From: Trichormus sp. M33_DOE_039
GTDB lineage: Bacteria; Cyanobacteriota; Cyanobacteriia; Cyanobacteriales; Nostocaceae
Assembly (NCBI GenBank): GCA_015296085.1
Contig: DVDT01000108.1
Span: 1 to 51,084, forward strand
Direction: 5' to 3'
DNA length: 51,084 nt
Positions 24,651-32,937 of the stretch are shown in pieces; within the stretch, counting starts at the first letter, position 1; the number at the start of each line of letters is the position of its first letter. A program made the translations under genes and the position numbers. The notes beneath the pieces are model-generated. The model saw only the letters and a list, made by a program, of their open reading frames with translations, was not told the DNA's origin and did not search any database.

Positions 24651-26179
24651 GGCTTAACTAATGCCTCCTCCGAGATGGGAGTGACTGCGAAATTCATCCG
24701 CACTAAGCCTCCTGGCTCTAAGCGAACTAGGCGAGATTGGCTATTCCGTTCGCGGAATTTCTTGTTAGGGGCTAATTTATAACCAGGAACACTACTTAGA
24801 TCTAATACTCCGGCATGGCTTCCAGGTAAGACATTAGCTAGGGAGAACAAACCATTGGGATCTGTCGTAATTCGATTGCCATCTTGTAAGAAAATCACTG
24901 CATTGGGAACTCCTGGTTCTCCTGTTTGTTGTTCCCCATCAAAGTTTTTGTCTTCAAACACACGACCAATAATTGTGCCGCAGTCAGAAACTATACCTGG
25001 GCGAATTTTTAATTGGTGGGTGGCTGGGCCGTCTTTGATGCTGAATCGATTGTCAGCACGCAGAGCATTTACAATAGCACTGTTGCGACCTGTACCGCGC
25101 AGAGAATCGGTTGTTAGTTGAACAGCGTAGGCAATATTTAGCACTTTCCCTGTGGGAATATTGACATCTGTACGGAAAGTCACAGTATTACCATTGTGTG
25201 TAGCAGTGATGGTAACTGGCTGATTATCAATTTCTCCCCGTATAGATTTGGATAAAAAGTTAAATCCTAAAGGTAAGTTGTCGGTGACCACTACATTATT
25301 TAAAGCTGCGTCCGATAAATTACGGACTGATAGACGATAAATCACGGTATCTCCTGGTTCAGCCACAGCGCGATCGCCTGTTTTGATGATCTGCATCTGG
25401 CTGGCTTGACACATATTGGTCGTAAATTCAAAAGCTAATAAATCTAGTCCTACTACCTCTGCGTTCGGGACTAAAACTACCGTGTCCTCTATTCTGGTTT
25501 CTCCAGTTAAACTGATTGGTTGACCATCTAAAGAAGTGGCAACGTAACGCACAACACTATTATTAGCTGTACCTGTGCGGTTGAGAATTTCAATCTTAAT
25601 GCGACGTTGTTGATATTCTGAATTAGTTGGGGGATTAACTACAAAAATATATGTTTTTCCTGGATCTGTTTGACCTTTATTGGGATCAAGTAAAAAATTA
25701 TAGACACCAGCCGGATTATTAGTAATAAAGTAAGGATTATTATTATTGATATTTGGTGCTTTACCACCAGGAATATTATTATTAGGAATATCAGGTAATT
25801 CTGTAGGAGTTAAAGCTGCTAATTGACCTAATTCTGTTCCCGTTGGATCATTAGGATTTGGTTCATATACACCTACGGAAAATCCTGTATAGTCAGGCAA
25901 GAGTGTGCCAGCGCAACCTAAAATTCTACCCAAGGGATCAATCAGGGGTTCAGGATTTAAGTTAAGCTGGCTAGTAACGCCTCGGTATCGATTATTACTA
26001 GCTGTATCTTGATAAGTATAAGTAGCTTGATTGCTCAGATTGACCACACGAGCATCTTGTGCAGTAGCAGGTATCAGTACTGTAGTATGCAACAAACTAC
26101 CCAAAAGCATAGTTGTTGTTAACCGTTGATACCAGTTACCAATAAACTTAATTTTTTTTCTTTTACGAGGATATATCAC
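24647..26179 (-). CDS. Exported DUF11/SdrD-B-like protein
   Basis: A 510-residue exported protein that starts at GTG 26179, supported by GAGGAG 10 nt upstream. The signal peptide covers about 1-41 (ending PATAQ). The middle has a 'YTYQDTASNNRYRG' strand region and a DUF11-like domain (about 265-375: TGDRAVAEPGDTVIYRLSVRNLSDAALNNVVVTDNLP). The C-terminus holds a carboxypeptidase-regulatory/SdrD-B-like domain (about 400-480: GRVFEDKNFDGEQQTGEPGVPNAVIFLQDG) with an EF-hand-like Asp-rich loop. It is coupled by a 4-bp overlap to the downstream barrel gene, so the two products probably form a stoichiometric complex in the periplasm or outer membrane. It is 274 bp from the DUF11-like gene before it. 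No anchor motif is visible. Confidence 0.85.
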   Translation of the reverse strand: MIYPRKRKKIKFIGNWYQRLTTTMLLGSLLHTTVLIPATAQDARVVNLSNQATYTYQDTASNNRYRGVTSQLNLNPEPLIDPLGRILGCAGTLLPDYTGFSVGVYEPNPNDPTGTELGQLAALTPTELPDIPNNNIPGGKAPNINNNNPYFITNNPAGVYNFLLDPNKGQTDPGKTYIFVVNPPTNSEYQQRRIKIEILNRTGTANNSVVRYVATSLDGQPISLTGETRIEDTVVLVPNAEVVGLDLLAFEFTTNMCQASQMQIIKTGDRAVAEPGDTVIYRLSVRNLSDAALNNVVVTDNLPLGFNFLSKSIRGEIDNQPVTITATHNGNTVTFRTDVNIPTGKVLNIAYAVQLTTDSLRGTGRNSAIVNALRADNRFSIKDGPATHQLKIRPGIVSDCGTIIGRVFEDKNFDGEQQTGEPGVPNAVIFLQDGNRITTDPNGLFSLANVLPGSHAGVLDLSSVPGYKLAPNKKFRERNSQSRLVRLEPGGLVRMNFAVTPISEEALVKP

Positions 26180-26453
26180 TGGAAATTATCTCCTCGGCAA
26201 CCCTCTGCTCTGGTTAATAAAAACATTTGTTTAAAAGAGCTAATAACTAACACTAAAAATAAAATTCGTTGTTAGTAAATCAAAGACAAGACCCTCATGC
26301 AATGAAGCATTTATTATGTTGGTAATATCAATTAGAAACTACGAATTGTTTAGTCAACCGATGCAAAATGAACACAAAACAACGGCTGACTAATAAATAT
26401 ATATTTCCCAAATGCTATGCAAAACTAGTCAATCACCTTTTTATTCTGCTTTC

Positions 26454-27020
26454 TTAGCGTACCTGAGCTTGATAAAAAGCCTTGATTGTAGTCTTTGCTG
26501 CTACTGCTGGAAGTTGCAACCGGATATGAGTATAAGCAGTTGCGGGAGCTGGTTTAGTTTCGACTTTGCCACCAGGAAGAGTAACTTTAATGGTGGGATT
26601 TTCTACAAAACTACGTCCACCATCAATGCTGTAGGTGATTTTGGCATCTTTATTGCTGATATTGGTCGAATTCAGCACATACATCATGCCTTTGGGAATC
26701 GGTTGATTGAGAGTGAGATTTTTGATAGGGCGATCGCTCTTATTTTCCCCACTCAATGTATAACGTAATATATCCCCTGGTTGCACCACAGCCTTACCTT
26801 GTAATGCTTGCCATGCAACCTTTTGCTTACCTTGCTGGTCTTTAGTCACAACTTGCTTTTCTGCTTCCAAACGCAGCTGCAATTGTGGTTGGTTGTTAAT
26901 ATTTTGTGCCACCGCACTGCTAGAAGACCAAAAAGCAGTCGGTATATGCTCAACAAACGGTACAGGAATAACTAGAGCTAACGCCCCTAGCCCTGCGCTC
27001 AAAACACCTTTCATTCCCAT
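26454..27020 (-). CDS. Small exported DUF11-like protein
   Basis: A 188-residue exported protein from ATG 27020 (GAGG 4-5 nt before; ATG 27014 and TTG 27029 are alternatives). The signal peptide ends near SSSAVAQ. The mature part is almost entirely one DUF11-like beta-sandwich: 'GKAVVQPGDILRYTLSGENKSDRPIKNLTLNQPIPKGMMYV' followed by 'ITYSIDGGRSFVENP'. Such single-domain DUF11 proteins could be a minor subunit or tip/adaptor of a larger surface assembly. It is the second gene of the five, 93-100 bp behind the 864-residue protein with a hairpin repeat in between. No lipobox or C-terminal anchor is seen. Confidence 0.85.
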   Translation of the reverse strand: MGMKGVLSAGLGALALVIPVPFVEHIPTAFWSSSSAVAQNINNQPQLQLRLEAEKQVVTKDQQGKQKVAWQALQGKAVVQPGDILRYTLSGENKSDRPIKNLTLNQPIPKGMMYVLNSTNISNKDAKITYSIDGGRSFVENPTIKVTLPGGKVETKPAPATAYTHIRLQLPAVAAKTTIKAFYQAQVR

Positions 27021-27056
27021 TAGCCTCAAAAAACTTTCAGATTTATGATTCCCATA

Positions 27057-27110
27057 TTTGTAGTAAGGACTTTAATCTGCGATTTCTCAGTATCAAGTGC
27101 TTACTACAAA
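27057..27110. repeat. Hairpin repeat between two surface-locus genes
   Basis: TTTGTAGTAAG (27057-27067) and CTTACTACAAA (27100-27110) form a perfect 11-bp inverted repeat around 32 nt. The part TAGTAAGGACTTTA is shared with 1699-1712. No T-run follows on the minus strand, so it is an intercistronic hairpin more than a terminator. Confidence 0.65.
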
Positions 27111-27122
27111 CTCTGCAAAACT

Positions 27123-29717
27123 TTAGTTAACTTTACGGCGGAATGTGAACGTCCTTTGCTGACCAGGTGCTACTTGACCAGTGACTGTATTGATGTATTT
27201 AGTCACATCGGTGGTTACAGTTGTTCCTGTTTGGTCAGTACCAATGGTAGTAGCAGGATTACCATTGAAGAACTGAATTGTGCCATTAGGATCAACTGCT
27301 GAACCGACAATGTTACTAGTGTCAATGACACCGTTACTATCATTGTCTAATGCCCAGTTGTTAGGAGATGTTACACCATCTTCAGTAATCACCACATTGC
27401 TAGCATTCAAAATGATGTTACCGTTACCTGATTGTTGCTCAGAAATATTGCTGTACTGAATTTGATACTCAATAATGTTACCCGGCACAGGTTGTTTTGG
27501 ATCAACGCTGAGTTGACCATTTGCCCCTGCAACTGGCTGTCCATTTTGATCTAAGATTCTGGACAATTTCAGCAGCTTCAAAAAGCCAGTATATACGCGG
27601 TCAATACTGGTGTTGCGAACAGTTTCTGCACCCAAACCAGGGGTAGCATCATCCACAAAAGCAGTTACAGGAACGGGGAAACCTCTGTTAATATCCGTGG
27701 ATAGTGGAGTACCAGCAGGTAAGTCAACTTCCACACCGTAGTTAATATTAGTACTGGCAGGTACGTTAGGAATGGTAATGTACTCAGTTAAAGCATCAAT
27801 AGGTGATTGATCAGCTGTTGTAGCAGGGTCACGATCTGCATCAAAGAGGAAATTAGTTCCATTCCAAACATAGGATCTAGATTCAGAACCATAGGTAATA
27901 GTGACTAAAGTACCTACAGGTAAGTCACTGTTATTACCCGCAGGCGTATTACTTGCAAGTGCGATGGGAACTAGAGAATAATTGCTGGGATCAGTACCAC
28001 TATTTCTAATAGTGTTAGTGAACCCTACTGGTTGTGGGTTAACAGTTGAACCTGGTGTTGTACCTGCTGGTACTAAAGAAGATTTGTTTGTGAAGTCATC
28101 ATTGTTTCCACCCGATGGGCCAATAGCACCAGGAGCATTGACTGGTCCATTGAGAACTGCTGAAGCTACAGGAACTTCTACTGTAAAGATGTTGGCTTCA
28201 CCGCCTGTCCCCACACCTGTGTTGTCGTTATTACCATCAACACCTGTTTCGGGATTGCCTGGATTATCTACAAAACCATCATCAACACTACCAGCAAGGG
28301 TATCAGGTACACCATCGCCATTGGTATCTGTACCTGGAGGCGGTGTCATGTTGCCCGTTTGACCATCAAAGTTACTGGGGTTTTGATCACCAGATTCATC
28401 GTATACAGGGGCGTTATTACCGGGAGTTTGACCAAATACTTGAGCTATATTGCCAACTTGAAGGGGTGATGTTGCACTAGATTCAACAGCTAAACTAATT
28501 ACGAAACCGATAACTGTTTGATTTGGTGCAACCGATGTGATGGTAGCTGGGTTGTTGACAAAACCAACACGGGTGACGGCAGCACGTTCAGCAGCCGTTG
28601 TTGGTGCTGTTGTTGTCCACTGAGCGGCGTTAGCATCGTTACTAGCAACTAAATCTGTGGTGTAGACTGGTATCCACCCAACAGGAGCAGTGACTGAGAC
28701 TAAATCTGTACCGCTGGGAATGGCATCAGAAATCAATATGCGTTGGGCATTTGGGCCATTAGCAGGAGTAGGATTATCTAGGTTAATTAATCTACCTTCT
28801 AAGGCTGCTGGTGTAAGTCCTTGTCCTGTGGGATCGTTGCCTTCAACTCGCAAACTTAACCCATAGGCGAGGGTATCATCTGTGATAGAGTTCGGGGTAT
28901 TAGAATTGCTGTAGGCAATACGAGTCTTGAGAATTGTGGCTAAAGAGTATGTCTTAACTACAGCACCCACTCTCACATCAATAGAAGTGTCACTAGCTTC
29001 TCTAGTGCCATTAACAGGTGGGCCATCCACTTCTGAATCAGTAGGAGTTCCATCTGGATTATCTACAGTATAAATGTCACCACCATCAGGACTTCTCAAT
29101 ACGTTTTGAGCATTGGCAGGGGTATTACCCAACTTAACGGTAATTACGTCATTGGGTTGCGCACCTGGTTGTACAGTAACTGGTACTCTAACTAATACCT
29201 GACCCCCTACAGGAATATTGGGTACGATAGCCTCAGAACCAGTGATGTTTAGCCAAGTTGTACCGTTGTCGATACTATATTGCAGATTGTTCGGCGTACC
29301 ATTGGGTAATGTCCCTGAAACTGTGGCCGGCCCAGTTGTAGTAGCCAAGTTGGGTATACGGAAGCCTGTGGGGTCGTTACCAACGTTGGTAATGGCGTAA
29401 TTGAAAATTAATAAATCATTAACTTCAACGTTACCGCCGTTGTTATCGGCTAAACCTGTATAGTCAACTGTGATACCTGCAACCTCTGCAACAGTTACGG
29501 TCACAGTGTTAGAAGTTGTATTAAGAGGTGCGCCAGGGTTATTGGGATCTTCGTAAGTAGCAGTGGCTGTGTTACTAATACTTGTTCCTGCTGTAGTTCC
29601 ATCTGCCAGTACAGGTGCGACAAATTGGAAAATGCCATTAGCTAGGAATGCTGTGGCAATGAAAGCACGGTAAAGTCCAGACTTTTTAGTCTTGTTTATT
29701 CTAGGGCGAGATTTCAT
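27123..29717 (-). CDS. Large exported DUF11-type surface protein
   Basis: An 864-residue exported protein that heads the five-gene locus. The signal peptide covers about 1-39 (ending APVLADG). The mature protein is built of Ig/DUF11-like sandwiches, for example 'TNTATATYEDPNNPGAPLNTTSNTVTVTVAEVAGITVDYTGLADNNGGNVEVNDLLIFNYAITNVGND' (about 45-110) and 'PVPGNIIEYQIQYSN' (about 740-755). An Asp/Asn/Gly-rich stretch (about 450-500) contains DTNGDGVPD, the thrombospondin-3-type calcium motif. Low-complexity Asn/Thr/Ser/Gly composition is typical of surface proteins. It has no anchoring motif. The start is ATG 29717, with no clear ribosome-binding site. The 705-bp gap upstream (29718-30422) is likely to hold its promoter and that of thrC. 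Confidence 0.87.
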   Translation of the reverse strand: MKSRPRINKTKKSGLYRAFIATAFLANGIFQFVAPVLADGTTAGTSISNTATATYEDPNNPGAPLNTTSNTVTVTVAEVAGITVDYTGLADNNGGNVEVNDLLIFNYAITNVGNDPTGFRIPNLATTTGPATVSGTLPNGTPNNLQYSIDNGTTWLNITGSEAIVPNIPVGGQVLVRVPVTVQPGAQPNDVITVKLGNTPANAQNVLRSPDGGDIYTVDNPDGTPTDSEVDGPPVNGTREASDTSIDVRVGAVVKTYSLATILKTRIAYSNSNTPNSITDDTLAYGLSLRVEGNDPTGQGLTPAALEGRLINLDNPTPANGPNAQRILISDAIPSGTDLVSVTAPVGWIPVYTTDLVASNDANAAQWTTTAPTTAAERAAVTRVGFVNNPATITSVAPNQTVIGFVISLAVESSATSPLQVGNIAQVFGQTPGNNAPVYDESGDQNPSNFDGQTGNMTPPPGTDTNGDGVPDTLAGSVDDGFVDNPGNPETGVDGNNDNTGVGTGGEANIFTVEVPVASAVLNGPVNAPGAIGPSGGNNDDFTNKSSLVPAGTTPGSTVNPQPVGFTNTIRNSGTDPSNYSLVPIALASNTPAGNNSDLPVGTLVTITYGSESRSYVWNGTNFLFDADRDPATTADQSPIDALTEYITIPNVPASTNINYGVEVDLPAGTPLSTDINRGFPVPVTAFVDDATPGLGAETVRNTSIDRVYTGFLKLLKLSRILDQNGQPVAGANGQLSVDPKQPVPGNIIEYQIQYSNISEQQSGNGNIILNASNVVITEDGVTSPNNWALDNDSNGVIDTSNIVGSAVDPNGTIQFFNGNPATTIGTDQTGTTVTTDVTKYINTVTGQVAPGQQRTFTFRRKVN

Positions 29718-30422
29718 TTGGTGTAGTTGCTTGATAGAGTTAGCTAGATTAATTTGGGTCAGAATTAGGCAAAAAGTTAGCCAAAAAAGAGAATTTGGCT
29801 CAATTCACTGCTAAACGATGAGTAAAAAAATTATTACGAATTATGAACGCTGCCCCTGAGACGTTCTTAAATAAATGATTTCAATACAATAAAAATCACT
29901 TAAAAGTTTCAAGTTCAGTTGTGGCAAAGATATTTTGCTCACTATGTCGGTGTTCGACGGTTTTGCTTTACCCTTCGCAGATTTCATTAGGGTGCGTTAC
30001 GCAAACTCACCCTTAAAGCTCAATAGCAAGCCTTTTTTACTTTTGAGTTCTGAATTCTGTTATGGCTTGAGTTACTGAATATAGAGCTGATTGATTGGCA
30101 CATAGGAATATCGTAATAATTACAACATTAGATCGAGCGTATCTGATTCAAAAACAGTTGAAATACGAGTATTTAAAAAGTTCAACACTCAACCAAGTAA
30201 GTCTTATTACATAGGCAACAAGACCTATCATTTGTTGTTTTTATACTTATTTACTACTCCAATTCAGTAATACGGAAACTCAAATACATGAAAAGGTGTT
30301 TTTGTCCATTTCCAGATTGTTGACGCATACCCGATAAAATTTATCGGGTATGTTTGACTGGTATTTTTACTCGTGATAGTATTCAGCCACAGTTGACGGA
30401 TAGACAGGGAAAGATAGTTACT
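29718..30422. other. Long intergenic region between the surface locus and thrC
   Basis: No coding sequence is convincing here. The region is A/T-rich and contains a GGGTGCGTTACG ... CACCC short repeat near 29992-30017 and a perfect palindrome at 30326-30352. It must contain two divergent promoters, but I cannot assign the -10/-35 boxes with confidence. Confidence 0.5.
30326..30352. promoter_or_regulatory. Perfect 13-bp inverted repeat upstream of thrC
   Basis: CATACCCGATAAA, one central A and TTTATCGGGTATG form a perfect 27-bp palindrome, 71 bp before the thrC start. There is no T-run on either strand, which argues against a terminator. It could be an operator or an RNA hairpin in the thrC leader. 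Confidence 0.65.
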
Positions 30423-31727
30423 ATGACACAGGCAGTATCCACACCAAACCAAGCCACGAATGCCGCTTTCAGTGCTTTGAAATGTAAAGAATGTGGCGCA
30501 GAATATGAACTTAAAGCAAGTCATGTATGTGAGTTCTGTTTTGGGCCTTTGGAAGTGAAGTATGACTACAATGCTCTCCGCCTATCCGTCACCCGTGAAA
30601 AAATTCAAGCTGGCCCCAATTCCATTTGGCGTTATCGTCCCTTTCTGCCCGTCGCAACTGACAATGTAATTGATGTGGGAACAGGTATGACTCCCCTGGT
30701 ACGTTCCCATCGTCTAGCTCGCCGCCTGGGTCTTAACAAACTATATATAAAGAATGATGCGGTCAATATGCCCACCCTCAGCTTTAAGGATCGGGTGGTG
30801 TCTGTTGCCCTTTCCCGTGCGAGAGAATTGGGTTTCACAACGGTTTCTTGTGCCAGTACAGGTAATTTAGCCAACTCTACAGCCGCGATCGCAGCTCATG
30901 CAGGTTTAGACTGTTGTGTATTCATCCCCGCAGATTTAGAAGCTGGTAAAGTTTTGGGTAGCTTGATTTACAGTCCTACCCTGATGGCTGTCAAAGGTAA
31001 CTACGACCAAGTCAATCGCCTCTGTTCGGAAGTTGCAAACACACATGGTTGGGGTTTTGTCAACATCAATTTACGCCCCTATTATTCTGAAGGTTCTAAA
31101 ACATTAGGCTTTGAAGTTGCAGAACAATTGGGTTGGGAGCTACCAGATCATGTAGTTGCACCTTTGGCTTCTGGTTCACTATTTACCAAAATTTATAAAG
31201 GCTTCCAAGAGTTTGTAGAAGTTGGTTTAGTAGAAGGTAAGTCAGTCAGGTTTAGTGGCGCGCAAGCAGAAGGTTGTTCTCCCATCGCCCAAGCATTTAG
31301 AGAAGACCGCGACTTTATTAAACCAGTAAAACCCAATACAATTGCCAAATCAATTGCGATCGGCAATCCAGCAGATGGTGTTTATGCTGTGGATATTGCC
31401 AAGAAAACTGGCGGTAATATTGAATCTGTAACTGATGCAGAAATTATCGAAGGCATCAAGCTGCTAGCTGAAACCGAAGGTATTTTTACTGAAACAGCTG
31501 GCGGGACAACTGTTGCAGTGCTGAAAAAATTGGTAGAAGCTGGCAAGATTGATCCAGATGAAACTACTGTGGTTTACATTACTGGTAATGGTTTGAAAAC
31601 CCAAGAAGCAGTACAAGGCTATATTGGCGAACCTTTGACAATTGATGCTAAACTCGATAGTTTTGAACGTGCATTGGAGCGTTCTCGGACTTTAGACCGC
31701 TTAGAATGGCAACAAGTTCTTGTTTAG
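30423..31727 (+). CDS. thrC: Threonine synthase
   Basis: PLP-dependent enzyme that makes threonine from O-phosphohomoserine (434 aa from ATG 30423). The in-frame TTG at 30354 overlaps the leader palindrome's edge and is not preferred. A zinc ribbon (C21, C24, C36, C39: CKECG ... CEFCF) precedes the catalytic fold-type-II domain. The PLP lysine is K122 in PTLSFKDRV, followed by SCASTGNLANSTAAIA for substrate binding and the phosphate-loop-like 'AETAGGTTVAV' near the C-terminus. This is the long zinc-ribbon form common in cyanobacteria. It is followed after 79 bp by a CysO-like sulfur carrier on the same strand. Confidence 0.95.
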   Translation: MTQAVSTPNQATNAAFSALKCKECGAEYELKASHVCEFCFGPLEVKYDYNALRLSVTREKIQAGPNSIWRYRPFLPVATDNVIDVGTGMTPLVRSHRLARRLGLNKLYIKNDAVNMPTLSFKDRVVSVALSRARELGFTTVSCASTGNLANSTAAIAAHAGLDCCVFIPADLEAGKVLGSLIYSPTLMAVKGNYDQVNRLCSEVANTHGWGFVNINLRPYYSEGSKTLGFEVAEQLGWELPDHVVAPLASGSLFTKIYKGFQEFVEVGLVEGKSVRFSGAQAEGCSPIAQAFREDRDFIKPVKPNTIAKSIAIGNPADGVYAVDIAKKTGGNIESVTDAEIIEGIKLLAETEGIFTETAGGTTVAVLKKLVEAGKIDPDETTVVYITGNGLKTQEAVQGYIGEPLTIDAKLDSFERALERSRTLDRLEWQQVLV

Positions 31728-31739
31728 TCATTATTCATT

Positions 31740-31772
31740 GGCCATTAGTATTTAAGTAATGACTAATGGCAA
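31740..31772. repeat. Short inverted repeat after thrC
   Basis: GCCATTAGT and ACTAATGGC are arms of an imperfect hairpin in the 79-bp gap between thrC and the sulfur carrier gene. It belongs to the ATTAGTCATT-type repeat family also seen near 35620, 46600 and 47520. There is no T-run. Confidence 0.5.
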
Positions 31773-31806
31773 CTAAAAATTCACAACTGATTACTATTAA
31801 TTAACT

Positions 31807-32082
31807 ATGGCTGTAAAAGTTTTAGTCCCTACCGCTTTGCAAAATTTCACTAATAATCAAGCTGCTCTAGAATCTAGTGGGAGCAATATTGCTGAACTGT
31901 TGGAGTCTTTAGAAAAAAGCTTTCCTGGTATTAAAGCGCGGTTGTGCGATGAAAATGGACAGCCACGACGTTTTTTGAATTTGTACGTTAATAGCGAAGA
32001 TATTCGCTTTTTGGACGGTACGGCTACACCTTTAAAAGATGGAGATGAAGTGAGTATTGTCCCAGCTGTTGCAGGTGGTTGA
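31807..32082 (+). CDS. CysO/MoaD-like sulfur carrier protein
   Basis: A 91-residue ubiquitin-fold carrier ending AVAGG. The layout VKVLVPTAL...[23 protein letters not shown]...[38 protein letters not shown] is notably close to mycobacterial CysO (with IYVNDEDVRF and ILPAVAGG as I remember it). CysO is thiocarboxylated at the C-terminal Gly and delivers sulfur to O-phosphoserine on a fold-type-II PLP enzyme (CysM). Here the neighbour is thrC, also a fold-type-II PLP enzyme with a phospho-homoserine substrate. An alternative sulfur route is therefore possible but unproven. No Mec+-type protease or MoeB is in the window. A strong terminator follows at 32257. Confidence 0.87.
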   Translation: MAVKVLVPTALQNFTNNQAALESSGSNIAELLESLEKSFPGIKARLCDENGQPRRFLNLYVNSEDIRFLDGTATPLKDGDEVSIVPAVAGG

Positions 32083-32256
32083 TACAGTACAAATTTACGA
32101 AAAAATCATGTGGAGATTTGGCAATGTAACGTCTCTACTATCCCCTCTCTAGACTGAGAATTGAAAGCAAAAATGAAATCTCCATCTGCCAGAGGCATAA
32201 GGCGTTTTTATTTTGCTTTGTGGTTCTAGAGATACAATAGATGTCAACTGTTATTA

Positions 32257-32287
32257 GCATGAGTAGTTTTTATTACTCATGCTTTTT
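32257..32287 (+). terminator. Terminator after thrC-cysO
   Basis: GCATGAGTA (32257-32265) and TACTCATGC (32274-32282) form a perfect 9-bp stem with an 8-nt loop, followed by TTTTTGTGTTT. It lies in the 332-bp gap after the sulfur carrier. The rest of that gap shows nothing. Confidence 0.9.
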
Positions 32288-32414
32288 GTGTTTAATTCCA
32301 ATTTTGCTCGATCTCGTCTACCCAATTTAATCACACATTGGAAGCGGTCTCTGTCTTCTGCTACCTGACTCCAGTAACATGAAGTAAACATGAATCAAAT
32401 TTAATAAGTAGCTT

Positions 32415-32765
32415 ATGTCTTCTACTCCTTTGACCTTAAATCTAGTTGAGGGTTCTGTGGGCTTTAGTTTTTCCCCTCAAGCGGCGAGGGAATTGAAAGT
32501 TGCGATTGATCAATTGATGGAAAGCCTGAAAGCAGTTGCAACTAAACCCAGCACAGGTGGTAAAGTTACTCCTCAACCACCATTAGAATATCGTCATACA
32601 GGTGAGGTATTTTTAGAAATTTTCTGTAATCCTAATATTTGGCCTACACCCTTTGCAGCCAAAGTATTACTCACTGTGAGGGATGTCAATATTCGTTTGA
32701 CCACAGAAACTGAATTAGTACGGGTGATTGAAGATATTAACCAGTATTTAGAGCAAGTTGGGTAA
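32415..32765 (+). CDS. Conserved cyanobacterial unknown protein
   Basis: A 116-residue soluble protein without signal peptide. It begins with beta-strand-like MSSTPLTLNLVEGSVGFSFS, then a helix (AARELKVAIDQLMESLKAVAT), a short Pro/Lys linker and a second alpha/beta part ending 'LVRVIEDINQYLEQVG'. The motif 'TGEVFLEIFCNPNIWPTPFAAKVLLTVRD' (about 61-89) is a striking segment but no family comes to mind. The gene has its own short upstream region (after a terminator at 32257). It is probably monocistronic, with the outer-membrane gene 170 bp downstream. Function unknown. Confidence 0.7.
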   Translation: MSSTPLTLNLVEGSVGFSFSPQAARELKVAIDQLMESLKAVATKPSTGGKVTPQPPLEYRHTGEVFLEIFCNPNIWPTPFAAKVLLTVRDVNIRLTTETELVRVIEDINQYLEQVG

Positions 32766-32937
32766 ACACTGTACAAATCAAGCTGTTTAACTGGTGAGTT
32801 TTCGCAGAATGGACACTAAATATTTATGTCCATTTCAGGATGTATGAGGGGATTTTCTGGTGCTAAAGTTTGGATATTGCCCGAAAAACGCAAATTCATA
32901 ATTTATCTATTGCGGCAGCATCTTGTTAGGAGTGAAT

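Noticed and set aside
30326-30352. Palindrome before thrC as a transcription terminator
   Set aside because: No T-run on either strand, and both neighbouring genes start, not end, around it.
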